From the NCBI RefSeq assembly GCF_015624485.1, contig NZ_CP061378.1:2294001-2358000 (forward strand): a stretch of DNA of 64,000 nucleotides, given 5' to 3'. The stretch comes from Bradyrhizobium genosp. L. Its GTDB lineage: Bacteria > Pseudomonadota > Alphaproteobacteria > Rhizobiales > Xanthobacteraceae. The notes beneath the pieces were generated by a model, which saw only the letters and a list, made by a program, of their open reading frames with translations, was not told the origin of the DNA and searched no databases. Both the position numbers and the translations under genes were made by a program. Of the stretch, positions 33,534 through 42,072 are shown piece after piece. Numbering within the stretch: position 1 is the stretch's first letter; each line of letters starts with the position of its first letter.

Positions 33534-34208
33534 TCACTCCTGGTCGCGGTGCGCGATCTCCAGCGTCACCAGTCGCGCCAACAGCGTCGCGGGATAGAGC
33601 TGGCCGAACACCGCCTCGACATTGCACAGGCTGCGCGCGATCGGGTGCAGCGGCGCGACGTCGCCGTAGCCGGTCGTCGTCAGCGTCGCGAAGGAGAAAT
33701 AGATCAGCTGGCTTGCAAGTTTCGGGCTGTCCTCGACCTTCATGCCGGCAAACGCTGATGGCACCAGCGTGCCGACAAAGGTGTAGAGCGCCGAGAAGAT
33801 CACGGCGACCGTGAGATAGAGCAGGACGGCGCCGATCACGCGGTGATAGGTGACGCGTCCCGGGGCGAAGGTCGCGCGAGCCACCGTCACCGCCATGGTG
33901 ATACCGACCAGCAGCCAGGAAGCGGCGAATAGATTGAGGTCGAGGATCGAGGGCGAGCGCAGCCGCAAGATCGCGCCGATCACGATCATGATAAGCGCGG
34001 CCAGCATCGTGACCACCGCGAGCGCGCTGCCCGACATCACGAACACGCCGCCGACCAGGAACAGCGCCAGCAGCAATTCGAAGATCTGGAATTCGAACAG
34101 GCCGAGCGCCTGCAGCGGCGCCACCACGAACATCATGACCAGGAGCAGCACGGTCATCACCGTCAGGAGGGAATCGCCCCAGCGATCGCGCAGTTGCCTG
34201 GTCGTCAT
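33534..34208 (-). CDS. Potassium channel family protein (ion channel, TTTGYGD filter)
   Basis: A 224-residue membrane protein with about five hydrophobic segments. The pore loop near residue 172 carries the K+ selectivity filter TTTGYGD, preceded by YFSFATL; a final helix (LCNVEAVFGQLYPATLLARLV) follows the pore. The N-terminal four helices lack an arginine-rich voltage sensor. No C-terminal RCK domain is present, so gating is unknown. It starts four bases after the stop of a cytochrome P450, so both are probably one transcript. Confidence 0.85.
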   Translation of the reverse strand: MTTRQLRDRWGDSLLTVMTVLLLVMMFVVAPLQALGLFEFQIFELLLALFLVGGVFVMSGSALAVVTMLAALIMIVIGAILRLRSPSILDLNLFAASWLLVGITMAVTVARATFAPGRVTYHRVIGAVLLYLTVAVIFSALYTFVGTLVPSAFAGMKVEDSPKLASQLIYFSFATLTTTGYGDVAPLHPIARSLCNVEAVFGQLYPATLLARLVTLEIAHRDQE

Positions 34209-34212
34209 CGCA

Positions 34213-35436
34213 TCACGCGCCGCGCACGCAGGGCACGCTCAGGAACCCGCGGAAGCGGACGCGGCCGCCGCGCACCGGCGCGCCCGCCGGCGCGTAGTTC
34301 GGGAACCGCGCCAGGAAACGGGCGATCGCGACGGCGCCTTCGAGCCGCGCCAGCGCCATCCCGGCGCATTGATGCGCGCCGGTGCCGAACGCGAGGTGGC
34401 GGTTCGGTGTGCGGGCGACGTCGAAACGTTCGGGGTCGGGGAATTGCGCGCCATCGCGATTGGCGGCGCCGATGCACAGCGTCACCAGCGTGCCCGGCGG
34501 CATCGTGATGCCGCCGAGCTCGATCTCCTCCACGATCATGCGATTGCCGAGCTGGTTCGAGCTCTCGTAGCGCAGCATCTCCTCGATCGCGGATTTGATC
34601 AGGTCGGGCTGTGCGATCAGCCGCTGCTTCTGGTCGGGATGCTCGCTGAGCGCCACCAATCCGTTGCCGATCAGGTTGGTCGTGGTCTCGTGGCCGGCAT
34701 TGAGCAGGAAGATGCAGTTGTGCAGCAGCTCCTTCGCGGTCAGCCGCTCGCCATTCTCTTCTCCCTGGATCAATCGCGTCAGCACGTCGCGCTCGGGATT
34801 GCCGGGTTTTGCACGGCGCCGTTCGACGAGGGTTTCGAGATAGGCGAGGAAATCCTTCACGGCATTGTTGCCGCGCTCGAAGACCTCCTTGCCGATCACC
34901 GGCTCCAGCGCGCCGAGGATTGCGAGCGACCAGTCGCGTAACGGCTCACGCTCGTCGTGGGGCACGTCGAGCAGATTGCCGATCACTTCGACCGGGATTG
35001 CGGAGGCGAAATCGCCGATCAGCTCGAAGCGCTCGCGGGTCTCGATCCGGTCGAGCAGGCTGTCGACCAGCGCGATCAGGTCACCCTCCATGCCTGATAT
35101 CGCCCGCGGCGACAACGCGCCCATGATCAGTCGCCGCACCCGCGTGTGCGCGGGCGGATCGTTGAAGACCAGGCTCGTCGTGTGGTGCTCGTAGAGCAGG
35201 GAGTCGCCGTATTTCGGCAGAAACTCCTTTTTCTTGTCGGACGAGAACGCCTTGGTGTTCTTGTAGGCGGTGACGAGGTCGTCATAGCGCGTCAGAAAGT
35301 AACAGCCGTTCGGCAGCAGCTTGACCGGCGCGTGCTCGCGCAACGCGCGATAGGTCGGGTAGGGGTCGGCATAGAATTCCGGCGTCAGCCGTTCCAGGTC
35401 GAAGCCGTCAGCCAGCTCGCGCGCGTGCCCGTCCAT
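34213..35436 (-). CDS. Cytochrome P450
   Basis: A 407-residue soluble bacterial P450. Landmarks: LLNAGHETTTNLIGNGL (I helix with acid-alcohol pair), an E-x-x-R in the K helix (IEEMLRYES), and the heme motif HLAFGTGAHQCAGMALARLE with the Cys ligand. ATG 35436 (MDGHARELADGF) is chosen; an upstream start would add 23 residues of unlike composition. The substrate is not predictable. No ferredoxin or reductase is next to it; the flavoprotein at 19115 is a distant candidate partner. Confidence 0.93.
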   Translation of the reverse strand: MDGHARELADGFDLERLTPEFYADPYPTYRALREHAPVKLLPNGCYFLTRYDDLVTAYKNTKAFSSDKKKEFLPKYGDSLLYEHHTTSLVFNDPPAHTRVRRLIMGALSPRAISGMEGDLIALVDSLLDRIETRERFELIGDFASAIPVEVIGNLLDVPHDEREPLRDWSLAILGALEPVIGKEVFERGNNAVKDFLAYLETLVERRRAKPGNPERDVLTRLIQGEENGERLTAKELLHNCIFLLNAGHETTTNLIGNGLVALSEHPDQKQRLIAQPDLIKSAIEEMLRYESSNQLGNRMIVEEIELGGITMPPGTLVTLCIGAANRDGAQFPDPERFDVARTPNRHLAFGTGAHQCAGMALARLEGAVAIARFLARFPNYAPAGAPVRGGRVRFRGFLSVPCVRGA

Positions 35437-35644
35437 GCCGCCTATCCAACCCTGATTAGTTTCATTTGCAACTATCTTAGGGCGTGCGAAGTTCGTGCGC
35501 AACACAATTTGCGGGTTGGCCGGGACTGCGTCCCACGCCGCGCGATGCGAGCAAATCGCAGAGCCATATGCGGTTTTGCGCTTTGATGAAGCGCGCGCGG
35601 CCCTCTACAGTTGCCGGCATAAGAATCCAAGACCGGAAACGCCG

Positions 35645-36175
35645 ATGCATGCCCGTGCCGAGACCGCGGCCTCCTGGCCCGAGGAGATTTTTGCGATATT
35701 GCAGCGCTTCGAGGTGCGTCAGGTGCCTTATGTGCCCGACGCCGGGCACTCGCAGCTGATCGAGCGCGTGCTCGGCTCCTCGACCATGCGCGGCATCGCG
35801 CTGACCACAGAGGAGGAGGGCGTGGCGCTGCTGGCCGGCGCCTGGGCGGGCGGCCAGCGCGGCGTGCTGCTGATGCAATCGAGCGGGGTCGGCAACTGCA
35901 TCAACATGCTGTCGCTGGTGCAGATCTTCCGGCTTCCGTTCCTCACGCTGGTGACGATGCGCGGCGAATGGGGCGAGTTCAATCCATGGCAGGTGCCGAT
36001 GGGCTCGAACACGCAGGGCATCCTCGAACTCTCCGGCATCAAGGTGCTGCGCGCGCAGCACCCCGAGGAAGTCCGTGAGGTGGTCGAGGCCGGCGCGGCG
36101 CAGGCCTACAACGCCTGCACGCCGACCGCCGTTCTGCTGTCGCAGCGCCTGATCGGGGCAAAGGTCTTCAAATGA
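35645..36175 (+). CDS. ThDP-dependent decarboxylase, pyrimidine-domain subunit (phosphonopyruvate/sulfopyruvate decarboxylase-like)
   Basis: A 176-residue protein equal to the pyrimidine-binding (PYR) domain of ThDP decarboxylases, with the catalytic Glu in TTEEEGVALLAGAWAGG (residues 54-70) and VLLMQSSGVGNCINML. Two-subunit enzymes of this kind include sulfopyruvate decarboxylase ComDE and resemble phosphonopyruvate decarboxylase. ATG 35645 (MHARAETAASWPEEIF) was chosen because it begins the domain. It overlaps the partner gene by four bases (ATGA). The substrate is unknown. Confidence 0.85.
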   Translation: MHARAETAASWPEEIFAILQRFEVRQVPYVPDAGHSQLIERVLGSSTMRGIALTTEEEGVALLAGAWAGGQRGVLLMQSSGVGNCINMLSLVQIFRLPFLTLVTMRGEWGEFNPWQVPMGSNTQGILELSGIKVLRAQHPEEVREVVEAGAAQAYNACTPTAVLLSQRLIGAKVFK

Positions 36176-36762
36176 GCAAAGCCAATCTCCTCGATCGCCG
36201 CGCCGTGGTTGCCGAGCTGCTGAGGGAGCGCAATGGCGCCATCGCGGTGGGCGGCCTCGGCGCCTCCACCTACGACATCGCCGCCGCCGGCGACCATGAC
36301 CGCAACTTCTATCTCTGGGGTGGCATGGGCGGCGCCGTGATGATCGGGCTCGGGCTGGCGCTGGCCCAGCCGACCCTGCCGGTGGTTGTGATCACCGGTG
36401 ACGGCGAGATGCTGATGGGCATCGGAAGTCTTGCGACCGTCGGGCTGCAGCAGCCGAAAAACCTCTCGATCATCGTGCTGGATAACGAGGCCTATGGCGA
36501 GACCGGCGGCCAGGCCAGCCATACCGGCGCGACCGCCGACCTCACGGGCGTTGCCAAGGCCTGCGGAATCAAGGATACCCGCGACCTCGCGACGATGGCT
36601 GAGATCGAAGCGTTTGCTTCGTCCTTACAGGATGTTACGGCCGGACCGCGATTCGCCAGCGTGAAGATCGACGCGGCCAATCTGGAGCGCGTCCTGTCCA
36701 GCCGGGACGGCACCTATGTCGTCAACCGGATCAGAGGGTCGCTCGGACACAGTCCAATATAA
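36172..36762 (+). CDS. ThDP-dependent decarboxylase, pyrophosphate-domain subunit
   Basis: A 196-residue protein equal to the PP domain: GDG (residues 76-78) to N105 (LDNEAYGETGGQ) forms the Mg-ThDP motif, and LWGGMGGAVMIGLGLALAQP lies before it. With the upstream subunit it should form a complete active site. The pair acts on a 3-carbon 2-oxoacid with a charged head group in known relatives. No phosphonate, sulfonate or coenzyme M genes are close, so the physiological role is open. Confidence 0.87.
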   Translation: MSKANLLDRRAVVAELLRERNGAIAVGGLGASTYDIAAAGDHDRNFYLWGGMGGAVMIGLGLALAQPTLPVVVITGDGEMLMGIGSLATVGLQQPKNLSIIVLDNEAYGETGGQASHTGATADLTGVAKACGIKDTRDLATMAEIEAFASSLQDVTAGPRFASVKIDAANLERVLSSRDGTYVVNRIRGSLGHSPI

Positions 36763-36788
36763 AACGACTTTCGCGGTGCAATAGAACC

Positions 36789-36819
36789 TTGACATTCGGT
36801 AAGGTGAGTGATTACTCAC
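36789..36819 (+). promoter_or_regulatory. Promoter with TetR-type palindrome GTGAGT-gatt-ACTCAC
   Basis: TTGACA at 36789-36794 is followed, in the -10 region, by a perfect 16-bp palindrome (36804-36819). This is the usual layout of an autoregulated AcrR/TtgR-like repressor promoter. Because the TTG at 36789 is the -35 box, the TetR protein should start at 36828 or 36843. Confidence 0.65.
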
Positions 36820-36827
36820 GACCCCAA

Positions 36828-37529
36828 ATGTCGACCTTACGCATGACGAGTGACTTGCGGCGTCAGTTGATCCTGAGCGCTGCAAAGCGATGCTTCGCCC
36901 GCAACGGCTTTGCCGGCACCACGACCAAGAGCGTGGCGGCCGCGGCTGCCATTTCGGAAGGGCTGCTGTTCAAGCACTTCCCGTCCAAGGCGGCGCTCTA
37001 TGCCGAAATCCTCGCCGAGGAGTGCGAGGCCGATCCGGATCTCGCGCATCTGCTCGGACAGGAGCCGTCGACCGCGACGCTGGTCGAGCTGATGCAGGGC
37101 ATGGTTGGACACTTCATGGAACTGCGCAGTGAGCCGGACCAGGAAGAGGCGCAGCGGATGCGGCTGATGGTGACGAGCCATCTCGACGATGGCGAGTTTG
37201 CCCGGCTGCTCTACGACAAGGTCAGCAAGCTGATCGGGCCGACCTTCGCCGCCTCGCTCGAGCGCGCCGTCGCGGCGGGCGAGGCGACGCGGATCGGTGA
37301 CGAGCCGCTCAATCTGTTCTGGTTCGCGCACCACACCGTGCTGATGGCGGCGCTGACACAGCTGCCTGCGACACCATGTCTCCCCTATGGCGATGCCGTC
37401 GCGGCCGAGCGGCAGCTTTGCCAGTTCATCCTCCGCGGTATCGGACTTACCGAAGCCGCAATTGCGACCCATTTGGGCCACCAGCCGTCACCGGGTCAGG
37501 GCCAGTCGGTAACTGCAGAAAGTGCATGA
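36828..37529 (+). CDS. TetR/AcrR family regulator of the adjacent RND pump
   Basis: A 233-residue repressor-like protein: helix-turn-helix LILSAAKRCFARNGFAGTTT with KSVAAAAAISEGLLFKHFPSKAALYAEIL (quoted in parts, residues about 14-60) and a helical ligand pocket. The start is 36828 or 36843; neither has a clear ribosome site. It lies immediately upstream of the MFP and RND genes, its TGA almost touching the MFP start, and downstream of a palindromic promoter, so it most likely represses itself and the pump until a toxic ligand binds. Confidence 0.92.
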   Translation: MSTLRMTSDLRRQLILSAAKRCFARNGFAGTTTKSVAAAAAISEGLLFKHFPSKAALYAEILAEECEADPDLAHLLGQEPSTATLVELMQGMVGHFMELRSEPDQEEAQRMRLMVTSHLDDGEFARLLYDKVSKLIGPTFAASLERAVAAGEATRIGDEPLNLFWFAHHTVLMAALTQLPATPCLPYGDAVAAERQLCQFILRGIGLTEAAIATHLGHQPSPGQGQSVTAESA

Positions 37530-37530
37530 C

Positions 37531-38724
37531 ATGAATATTCAGTCCGAAACCCACATCTCGGGGAAACCCCTCACGGAGAAGCCGGCCAAGCGCCCGGTGC
37601 GTCTGGTGCGCTGGTTCTTCATCGTGGGGCTGCTGCTGGCGCTGCTGGTCGGCGGCCTGGTCGGCTTCAACGCCTTCCGCAGCCACATGATCGCGCAGTT
37701 CTTTGCCAACAACAAACCGCCGCCGGCGAACGTCTCCGCCGTCGAGGCGAAGTCCGAGGTGATTCCGAATCTGCTCACGGCGGTCGGCGATCTCGTCGCG
37801 GTGCATCAGGTCAACGTCACCACCGACGTGTCGGGCCGCATCACCGACATCCTGTTCACGGCCGGCAGCCATGTGAAGGCGGGAACGCCGCTGGTGCAGC
37901 TGTTCGACGCGCCGGAGCAGGGCGACCTCGCGAGCTTCAAAGCGCAGGCGATCGTCGGCGAGCAGCAGCTCGACCGCGCCAAGCAACTCGCGGCGCGCCA
38001 GTTCGGGCCGCAATCGACCGTCGACACCGCACAGGCGACGTACGATCAGGCCAAGGCGGGCATCGCCAAGACCGAAGCGCTGATCTCGCAGAAGCTGGTG
38101 CGCGCGCCGTTCGAGGGTGACCTCGGCGTGCGCATGATCGAAGTCGGCCAGTACCTGACCGCCGGCACCCAGATCGTGTCGTTGACCGACCTGTCGGTGC
38201 TGTACGCGAACCTGACCGTCACCGAGAAGCAGAGCTCGCAGGTCAAGGTCGGCCAGATCGTGCGTATCGCGGTCGATGCCTATCCGGGCAAGACTTTCGA
38301 GGGCAAGATCACGACCATCGAGCCGCAGATCGCAACCGACACGCGCAACATCAAGGTGCAGGCGACGATCCAGAATCCCGACAGCATCCTCAAGCCCGGC
38401 ATGTTCGCGACCGCCACCGTCGTGCTGCCCGAGAAGCCGGCGGTCGTCACCGTTCCGGAAACGGCGGTCGACTACACGCTGTACGGCGACTCGGTGTTCC
38501 TGATCACCGAGAAGAAGGGCGACGACGGCAAGACCACGCTGACCGCAGTCCGCACTTTCGTGAAGACGGGCAACCGTGTCGAAGGCCGTGTCGAGATCCT
38601 CAAGGGTCTGAAGGCCGGCGACAAGGTCGTCGCCGTCGGCCAGATCAAGCTGCAATCGGGCATGGCGGTCGCGATCTCGGCCGATCCGGCGCCGCCGATT
38701 CCGGCCGAGCCGCCGCGCTACTGA
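37531..38724 (+). CDS. RND efflux periplasmic adaptor (membrane fusion protein)
   Basis: A 397-residue HlyD/AcrA-family protein with an N-terminal anchor helix (about residues 25-48, FFIVGLLLALLVGGLVGF), a lipoyl half-motif (VNVTTDVSGRITDILFTAGSHVKAGTPLVQL), a helical hairpin (KQLAARQFGPQSTVDTAQATY), and the second lipoyl half LVRAPFEGDLGVRMIEVGQYL followed by beta-barrel text. The adaptor links the inner-membrane pump to an outer-membrane channel. ATG 37531 lies one base past the TetR stop; a GTG at 37522 overlapping it is possible. No outer-membrane factor gene is adjacent. Confidence 0.93.
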   Translation: MNIQSETHISGKPLTEKPAKRPVRLVRWFFIVGLLLALLVGGLVGFNAFRSHMIAQFFANNKPPPANVSAVEAKSEVIPNLLTAVGDLVAVHQVNVTTDVSGRITDILFTAGSHVKAGTPLVQLFDAPEQGDLASFKAQAIVGEQQLDRAKQLAARQFGPQSTVDTAQATYDQAKAGIAKTEALISQKLVRAPFEGDLGVRMIEVGQYLTAGTQIVSLTDLSVLYANLTVTEKQSSQVKVGQIVRIAVDAYPGKTFEGKITTIEPQIATDTRNIKVQATIQNPDSILKPGMFATATVVLPEKPAVVTVPETAVDYTLYGDSVFLITEKKGDDGKTTLTAVRTFVKTGNRVEGRVEILKGLKAGDKVVAVGQIKLQSGMAVAISADPAPPIPAEPPRY

Positions 38725-38810
38725 CGCGATTCGCTTAAGATCAGGAGGGCCGATCGCGGCCCTCCGCCATGCGCTGCCTCGAACGGCAGACAACAAGAAT
38801 AGAGTTGGCG

Positions 38811-41800
38811 ATGTCCTTCACTGACATTTTCATCAAGCGCCCGGTGCTGTCGGTCGTCGTCAGTCTGCTGATCCTGCTGATCGGCCTGCGCGCGGCGATG
38901 GTGCTGCCGATCCGGCAATACCCGAACCTGTCGAACACCGTGGTGACGATCACCACCTCGTATCCCGGCGCGTCGCCCGAGCTGATCAACGGCTTCATCA
39001 CCACGCCGATCGAGCAGGCCGTCGCCTCGGCCGAAGGCGTCGACTACATGACGTCGAACTCGGTGCTCGGCACCTCGACGATCCAGGTCTTCGTCAAGCT
39101 CAATCACGATCCGAACCAGGCGCTGACCGAAGTGCTGGCCAAGGTCAACTCGGTGAAATACCTGATCCCGAAGGAAGCCTTCGACCCGGTCGTGAGCAAG
39201 GCGACCGGCGACACCATCGCGGTGATGTATCTAGGCTTCTCCAGCGAGGAGCTGACCGGTTCGGCGATCTCGGACTACCTGACCCGCGTCGTGCAGCCGG
39301 TGCTGTCGACCGTCGACGGCGTTGCCTCCGCCGACATTCTCGGCGGCCAGACCTTCGCGATGCGGGTCTGGCTCGATCCGACCCGGATGGCCGGACGCGG
39401 CGTGTCGCCGAACGACGTGTCGGCCGCGATCGCCGCCAACAACTTCCAGGCCGCCGCCGGCCAGACCAAGGGCTTCTTCATCGTCTCCAACGTCTCGGCC
39501 AACACCGACCTGCAGAACATCGATCAGTTCAAGCGCATGATCGTGAAGTCCAAGGACGGCGGTTTCGTGCGCATCGAGGACATCGCGACCGTCGAGCTCG
39601 CCGCGCAGAGCACCGACGCCAGCGTCGCCTTCAACGGCGAGCACGCGATCTTCATCGGCATCAAGGCGACGCCGCAGGGCAACCCGCTGAGCCTGGTCAA
39701 GGGCGTGCGCGCGCTGTTCCCGGATCTCGAGCGCAACCTGCCGCCCTCGATGAAGATGAAGGTGGCCTACGATTCCACCAAGTTCATCCAGTCGTCGATC
39801 GACGAGGTCGAGAAGACGCTCGGCGAAGCCGTGCTGATCGTCGTCGTCGTGATCTTCCTGTTCCTCGCCTCGATCCGCTCGGTGATCATCCCGGTCGTCA
39901 CCATTCCGCTGTCGCTGATCGGCGTCTGCATCCTGATGCTGGCCGCGGGCTTCAGCTTCAACCTGCTGACCCTGCTCGCGATGGTGCTGGCGATCGGCCT
40001 CGTGGTCGACGACGCCATCGTGGTGGTGGAGAACATCCACCGCCATCTCGAGGAGGGGATGCCACCGGTGCAGGCGTCGCTGAAAGGCGCGCGCGAAATC
40101 GTCGGCCCCGTCGTCTCCATGACCATCACGCTGGCGGCGGTGTATGCGCCGATCGGCTTCCTCGGCGGCGTCACCGGCGCGCTGTTCCGCGAATTCGCCT
40201 TCACGCTGGCCGGCTCGGTCATCGTGTCGGGCGTGATCGCGCTGACGCTGTCGCCGATGATGTGCTCGGTGTTCCTGAAGAGCCACGACGAGGGGCGGTT
40301 CGCCACGCTGGTCAACCGTGTGTTCGGCGCGGTCACCCGCGGCTATGGCCGCATGCTCGACCGCTCGCTCGACTACCGGCCGATCACCGGCCTGTTCGCC
40401 GTGACTATCCTCGGCCTGGTCGGCTTCCTCTATATGCACACCTCGAAAGAGCTGGCGCCGCAGGAGGACCAGGGCATCGTCTTCGCGATCACCAAGGCGC
40501 CGAAATATGCCAACATCGACTACATCGATTTCTACGGCGACAAGATGGACAAGGAGTTCCAGAAGTTTCCTGAGACCGATCTCCGGTTCATTCTGAACGG
40601 CATTACCGGCCCGCAGGGCGGCTTCGCCGGCGCGTTGCTCAAGCCGTGGGATGAGCGCAAGCGTACCGCCCAGCAGTTGCAGCCATTGATGCAGGCCGAA
40701 CTCTCCAAGATCGAAGGCATCAGCGCGTTCGCGTTCAGCCTGCCGCCGCTGCCCGGCGGCCCCGGCGGCCTGCCTGTGCAGATGGTGATCTCTTCGACGG
40801 CCGGTTTCCAACAGGTCTTCGACCAGATGACCAAGCTGAAGGATGCGGCGCGCAAGAGCGGCCTGTTCATCGTCACCGACAGCGATCTCGACTTCAACCA
40901 GCCGGTGGTCCGGGTGAAGGTTGATCGTACCAAGGCGAGCGACCTCGGCATCACCATGCAGTCGATCGGCAACGCGCTGGCGACACTGCTCGGCGGCAAC
41001 TATGTCAACCGCTTCAACCTGGAGGGGCGCTCCTACCAGGTGATCCCGCAGGTGCCGCGCGTCAGCCGGCTCGCGCCGGAATCGTTCGACAACTACTACG
41101 TCCCGACCACGACGGGGCAGCTGGTGCGGCTGTCGACGGTGGTGTCGGTCGAAACCGGTGTCGACCCGAACGCGCTGACCCATTACAACCAGCTCAACTC
41201 GGCGACCTTCCAGGCCGTGCCGATGCCCGGCGTCTCGATGGGGCAGGCGGTGGACTTCCTGCAGGGCGAGGCCAAGAAGCTGCCGTCGGGCTTCAGCTAC
41301 GACTTCCTGGCCGACTCTCGCCAGTATGTCCGCGAAGGCAGCCAGCTGATGGTGACGTTCGCGTTTGCGATCGTCATCATCTTCCTGGTGCTGGCGGCGC
41401 AGTTCGAGAGCCTGCGCGACCCGTTCGTGATCATGATCTCCGTGCCGATGGCGATCGTCGGTGCCTTGATCCCGCTGTTCTTCGGCGTCGCGACCATGAA
41501 CATCTACACCCAGGTGGGCCTGCTGACGCTGGTCGGACTGATCACCAAGCACGGCATCCTGATGGTGGAGTTCGCCAACGAGCTGCAGCTCAACGAGAAG
41601 CTCGACCGCCGCTCGGCGATCGAGATGGCGGCCCGCATCCGGCTGCGTCCGATCCTGATGACGACCGCGGCGATGGTCACCGGCCTGTTGCCGCTGCTGA
41701 CGGCCTCGGGCGCCGGCGCCGCCAGCCGCTTCTCGATCGGTCTCGTCGTCGTGGCCGGCATGACGATCGGCACGCTGTTCACCCTGTTCGTGCTGCCGAT

Positions 41801-41909
41801 GGTCTACACGGTGATCGCGACCGACCACGAGGCTGCATCCCGCTCCGATCGCGCCAGGCAGATCGCCGACTTCGATCTCGACGGCGGCGGCGCGTTGAAA
41901 CCGACCTGA
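38811..41909 (+). CDS. RND efflux pump permease (AcrB/MexB-like, HAE-1 family)
   Basis: A 1032-residue proton-driven multidrug pump, the normal family length. The N-terminus FTDIFIKRPVLSVVVSLLILLIG, the TM4 proton-relay GLVVDDAIVVVENIHRHLEEG with paired Asp, the large periplasmic loops, and the C-terminal KHGILMVEFANELQ and RLRPILMTTAAMVTGLLPL are all present. ATG 38811 matches the family N-terminus. It follows its adaptor with an 86-bp gap and ends at a strong terminator. Substrates are not predictable. Confidence 0.96.
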   Translation: MSFTDIFIKRPVLSVVVSLLILLIGLRAAMVLPIRQYPNLSNTVVTITTSYPGASPELINGFITTPIEQAVASAEGVDYMTSNSVLGTSTIQVFVKLNHDPNQALTEVLAKVNSVKYLIPKEAFDPVVSKATGDTIAVMYLGFSSEELTGSAISDYLTRVVQPVLSTVDGVASADILGGQTFAMRVWLDPTRMAGRGVSPNDVSAAIAANNFQAAAGQTKGFFIVSNVSANTDLQNIDQFKRMIVKSKDGGFVRIEDIATVELAAQSTDASVAFNGEHAIFIGIKATPQGNPLSLVKGVRALFPDLERNLPPSMKMKVAYDSTKFIQSSIDEVEKTLGEAVLIVVVVIFLFLASIRSVIIPVVTIPLSLIGVCILMLAAGFSFNLLTLLAMVLAIGLVVDDAIVVVENIHRHLEEGMPPVQASLKGAREIVGPVVSMTITLAAVYAPIGFLGGVTGALFREFAFTLAGSVIVSGVIALTLSPMMCSVFLKSHDEGRFATLVNRVFGAVTRGYGRMLDRSLDYRPITGLFAVTILGLVGFLYMHTSKELAPQEDQGIVFAITKAPKYANIDYIDFYGDKMDKEFQKFPETDLRFILNGITGPQGGFAGALLKPWDERKRTAQQLQPLMQAELSKIEGISAFAFSLPPLPGGPGGLPVQMVISSTAGFQQVFDQMTKLKDAARKSGLFIVTDSDLDFNQPVVRVKVDRTKASDLGITMQSIGNALATLLGGNYVNRFNLEGRSYQVIPQVPRVSRLAPESFDNYYVPTTTGQLVRLSTVVSVETGVDPNALTHYNQLNSATFQAVPMPGVSMGQAVDFLQGEAKKLPSGFSYDFLADSRQYVREGSQLMVTFAFAIVIIFLVLAAQFESLRDPFVIMISVPMAIVGALIPLFFGVATMNIYTQVGLLTLVGLITKHGILMVEFANELQLNEKLDRRSAIEMAARIRLRPILMTTAAMVTGLLPLLTASGAGAASRFSIGLVVVAGMTIGTLFTLFVLPMVYTVIATDHEAASRSDRARQIADFDLDGGGALKPT

Positions 41910-41933
41910 GCCCTCCAAGCTCATGCTCGCAGG

Positions 41934-41972
41934 AAAGGCGGCACTGGCGAAAGCCACTGCCGCCTTTTCTTT
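41934..41972 (+). terminator. Rho-independent terminator of the RND operon
   Basis: AAAGGCGGCACTGGC (41934-41948) pairs with GCCACTGCCGCCTTT with one mismatch and a GAAA tetraloop; TTTTCTTT follows. It starts 24 bases after the pump stop. The strongest intrinsic terminator seen in the window. Confidence 0.88.
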
Positions 41973-41998
41973 GTCCCGTGATATCCTCCGCGGGGGTG

Positions 41999-42047
41999 GA
42001 GCATGACCCTGAAAAGTGTGAAGCGGTTTTCCGAGAAGATCATGCTC
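41999..42047. repeat. GAGCATGA...TCATGCTC repeat, copy 1
   Basis: A 49-bp element from GAGCATGACC to GATCATGCTC with an internal AAGTGTGAAGCGGTTTTCCG. The reverse complement recurs almost exactly at 49520-49568. It lies just before the ribosome site of the gene at 42073. Confidence 0.85.
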
Positions 42048-42072
42048 TGACAAAGATCTGGGAGGAACAGAC

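Noticed and set aside
36789..36827. TTG 36789 as start of the TetR regulator
   Set aside because: The TTG is part of a TTGACA -35 box and is followed by a 16-bp operator-like palindrome, so it should lie upstream of the transcript start.
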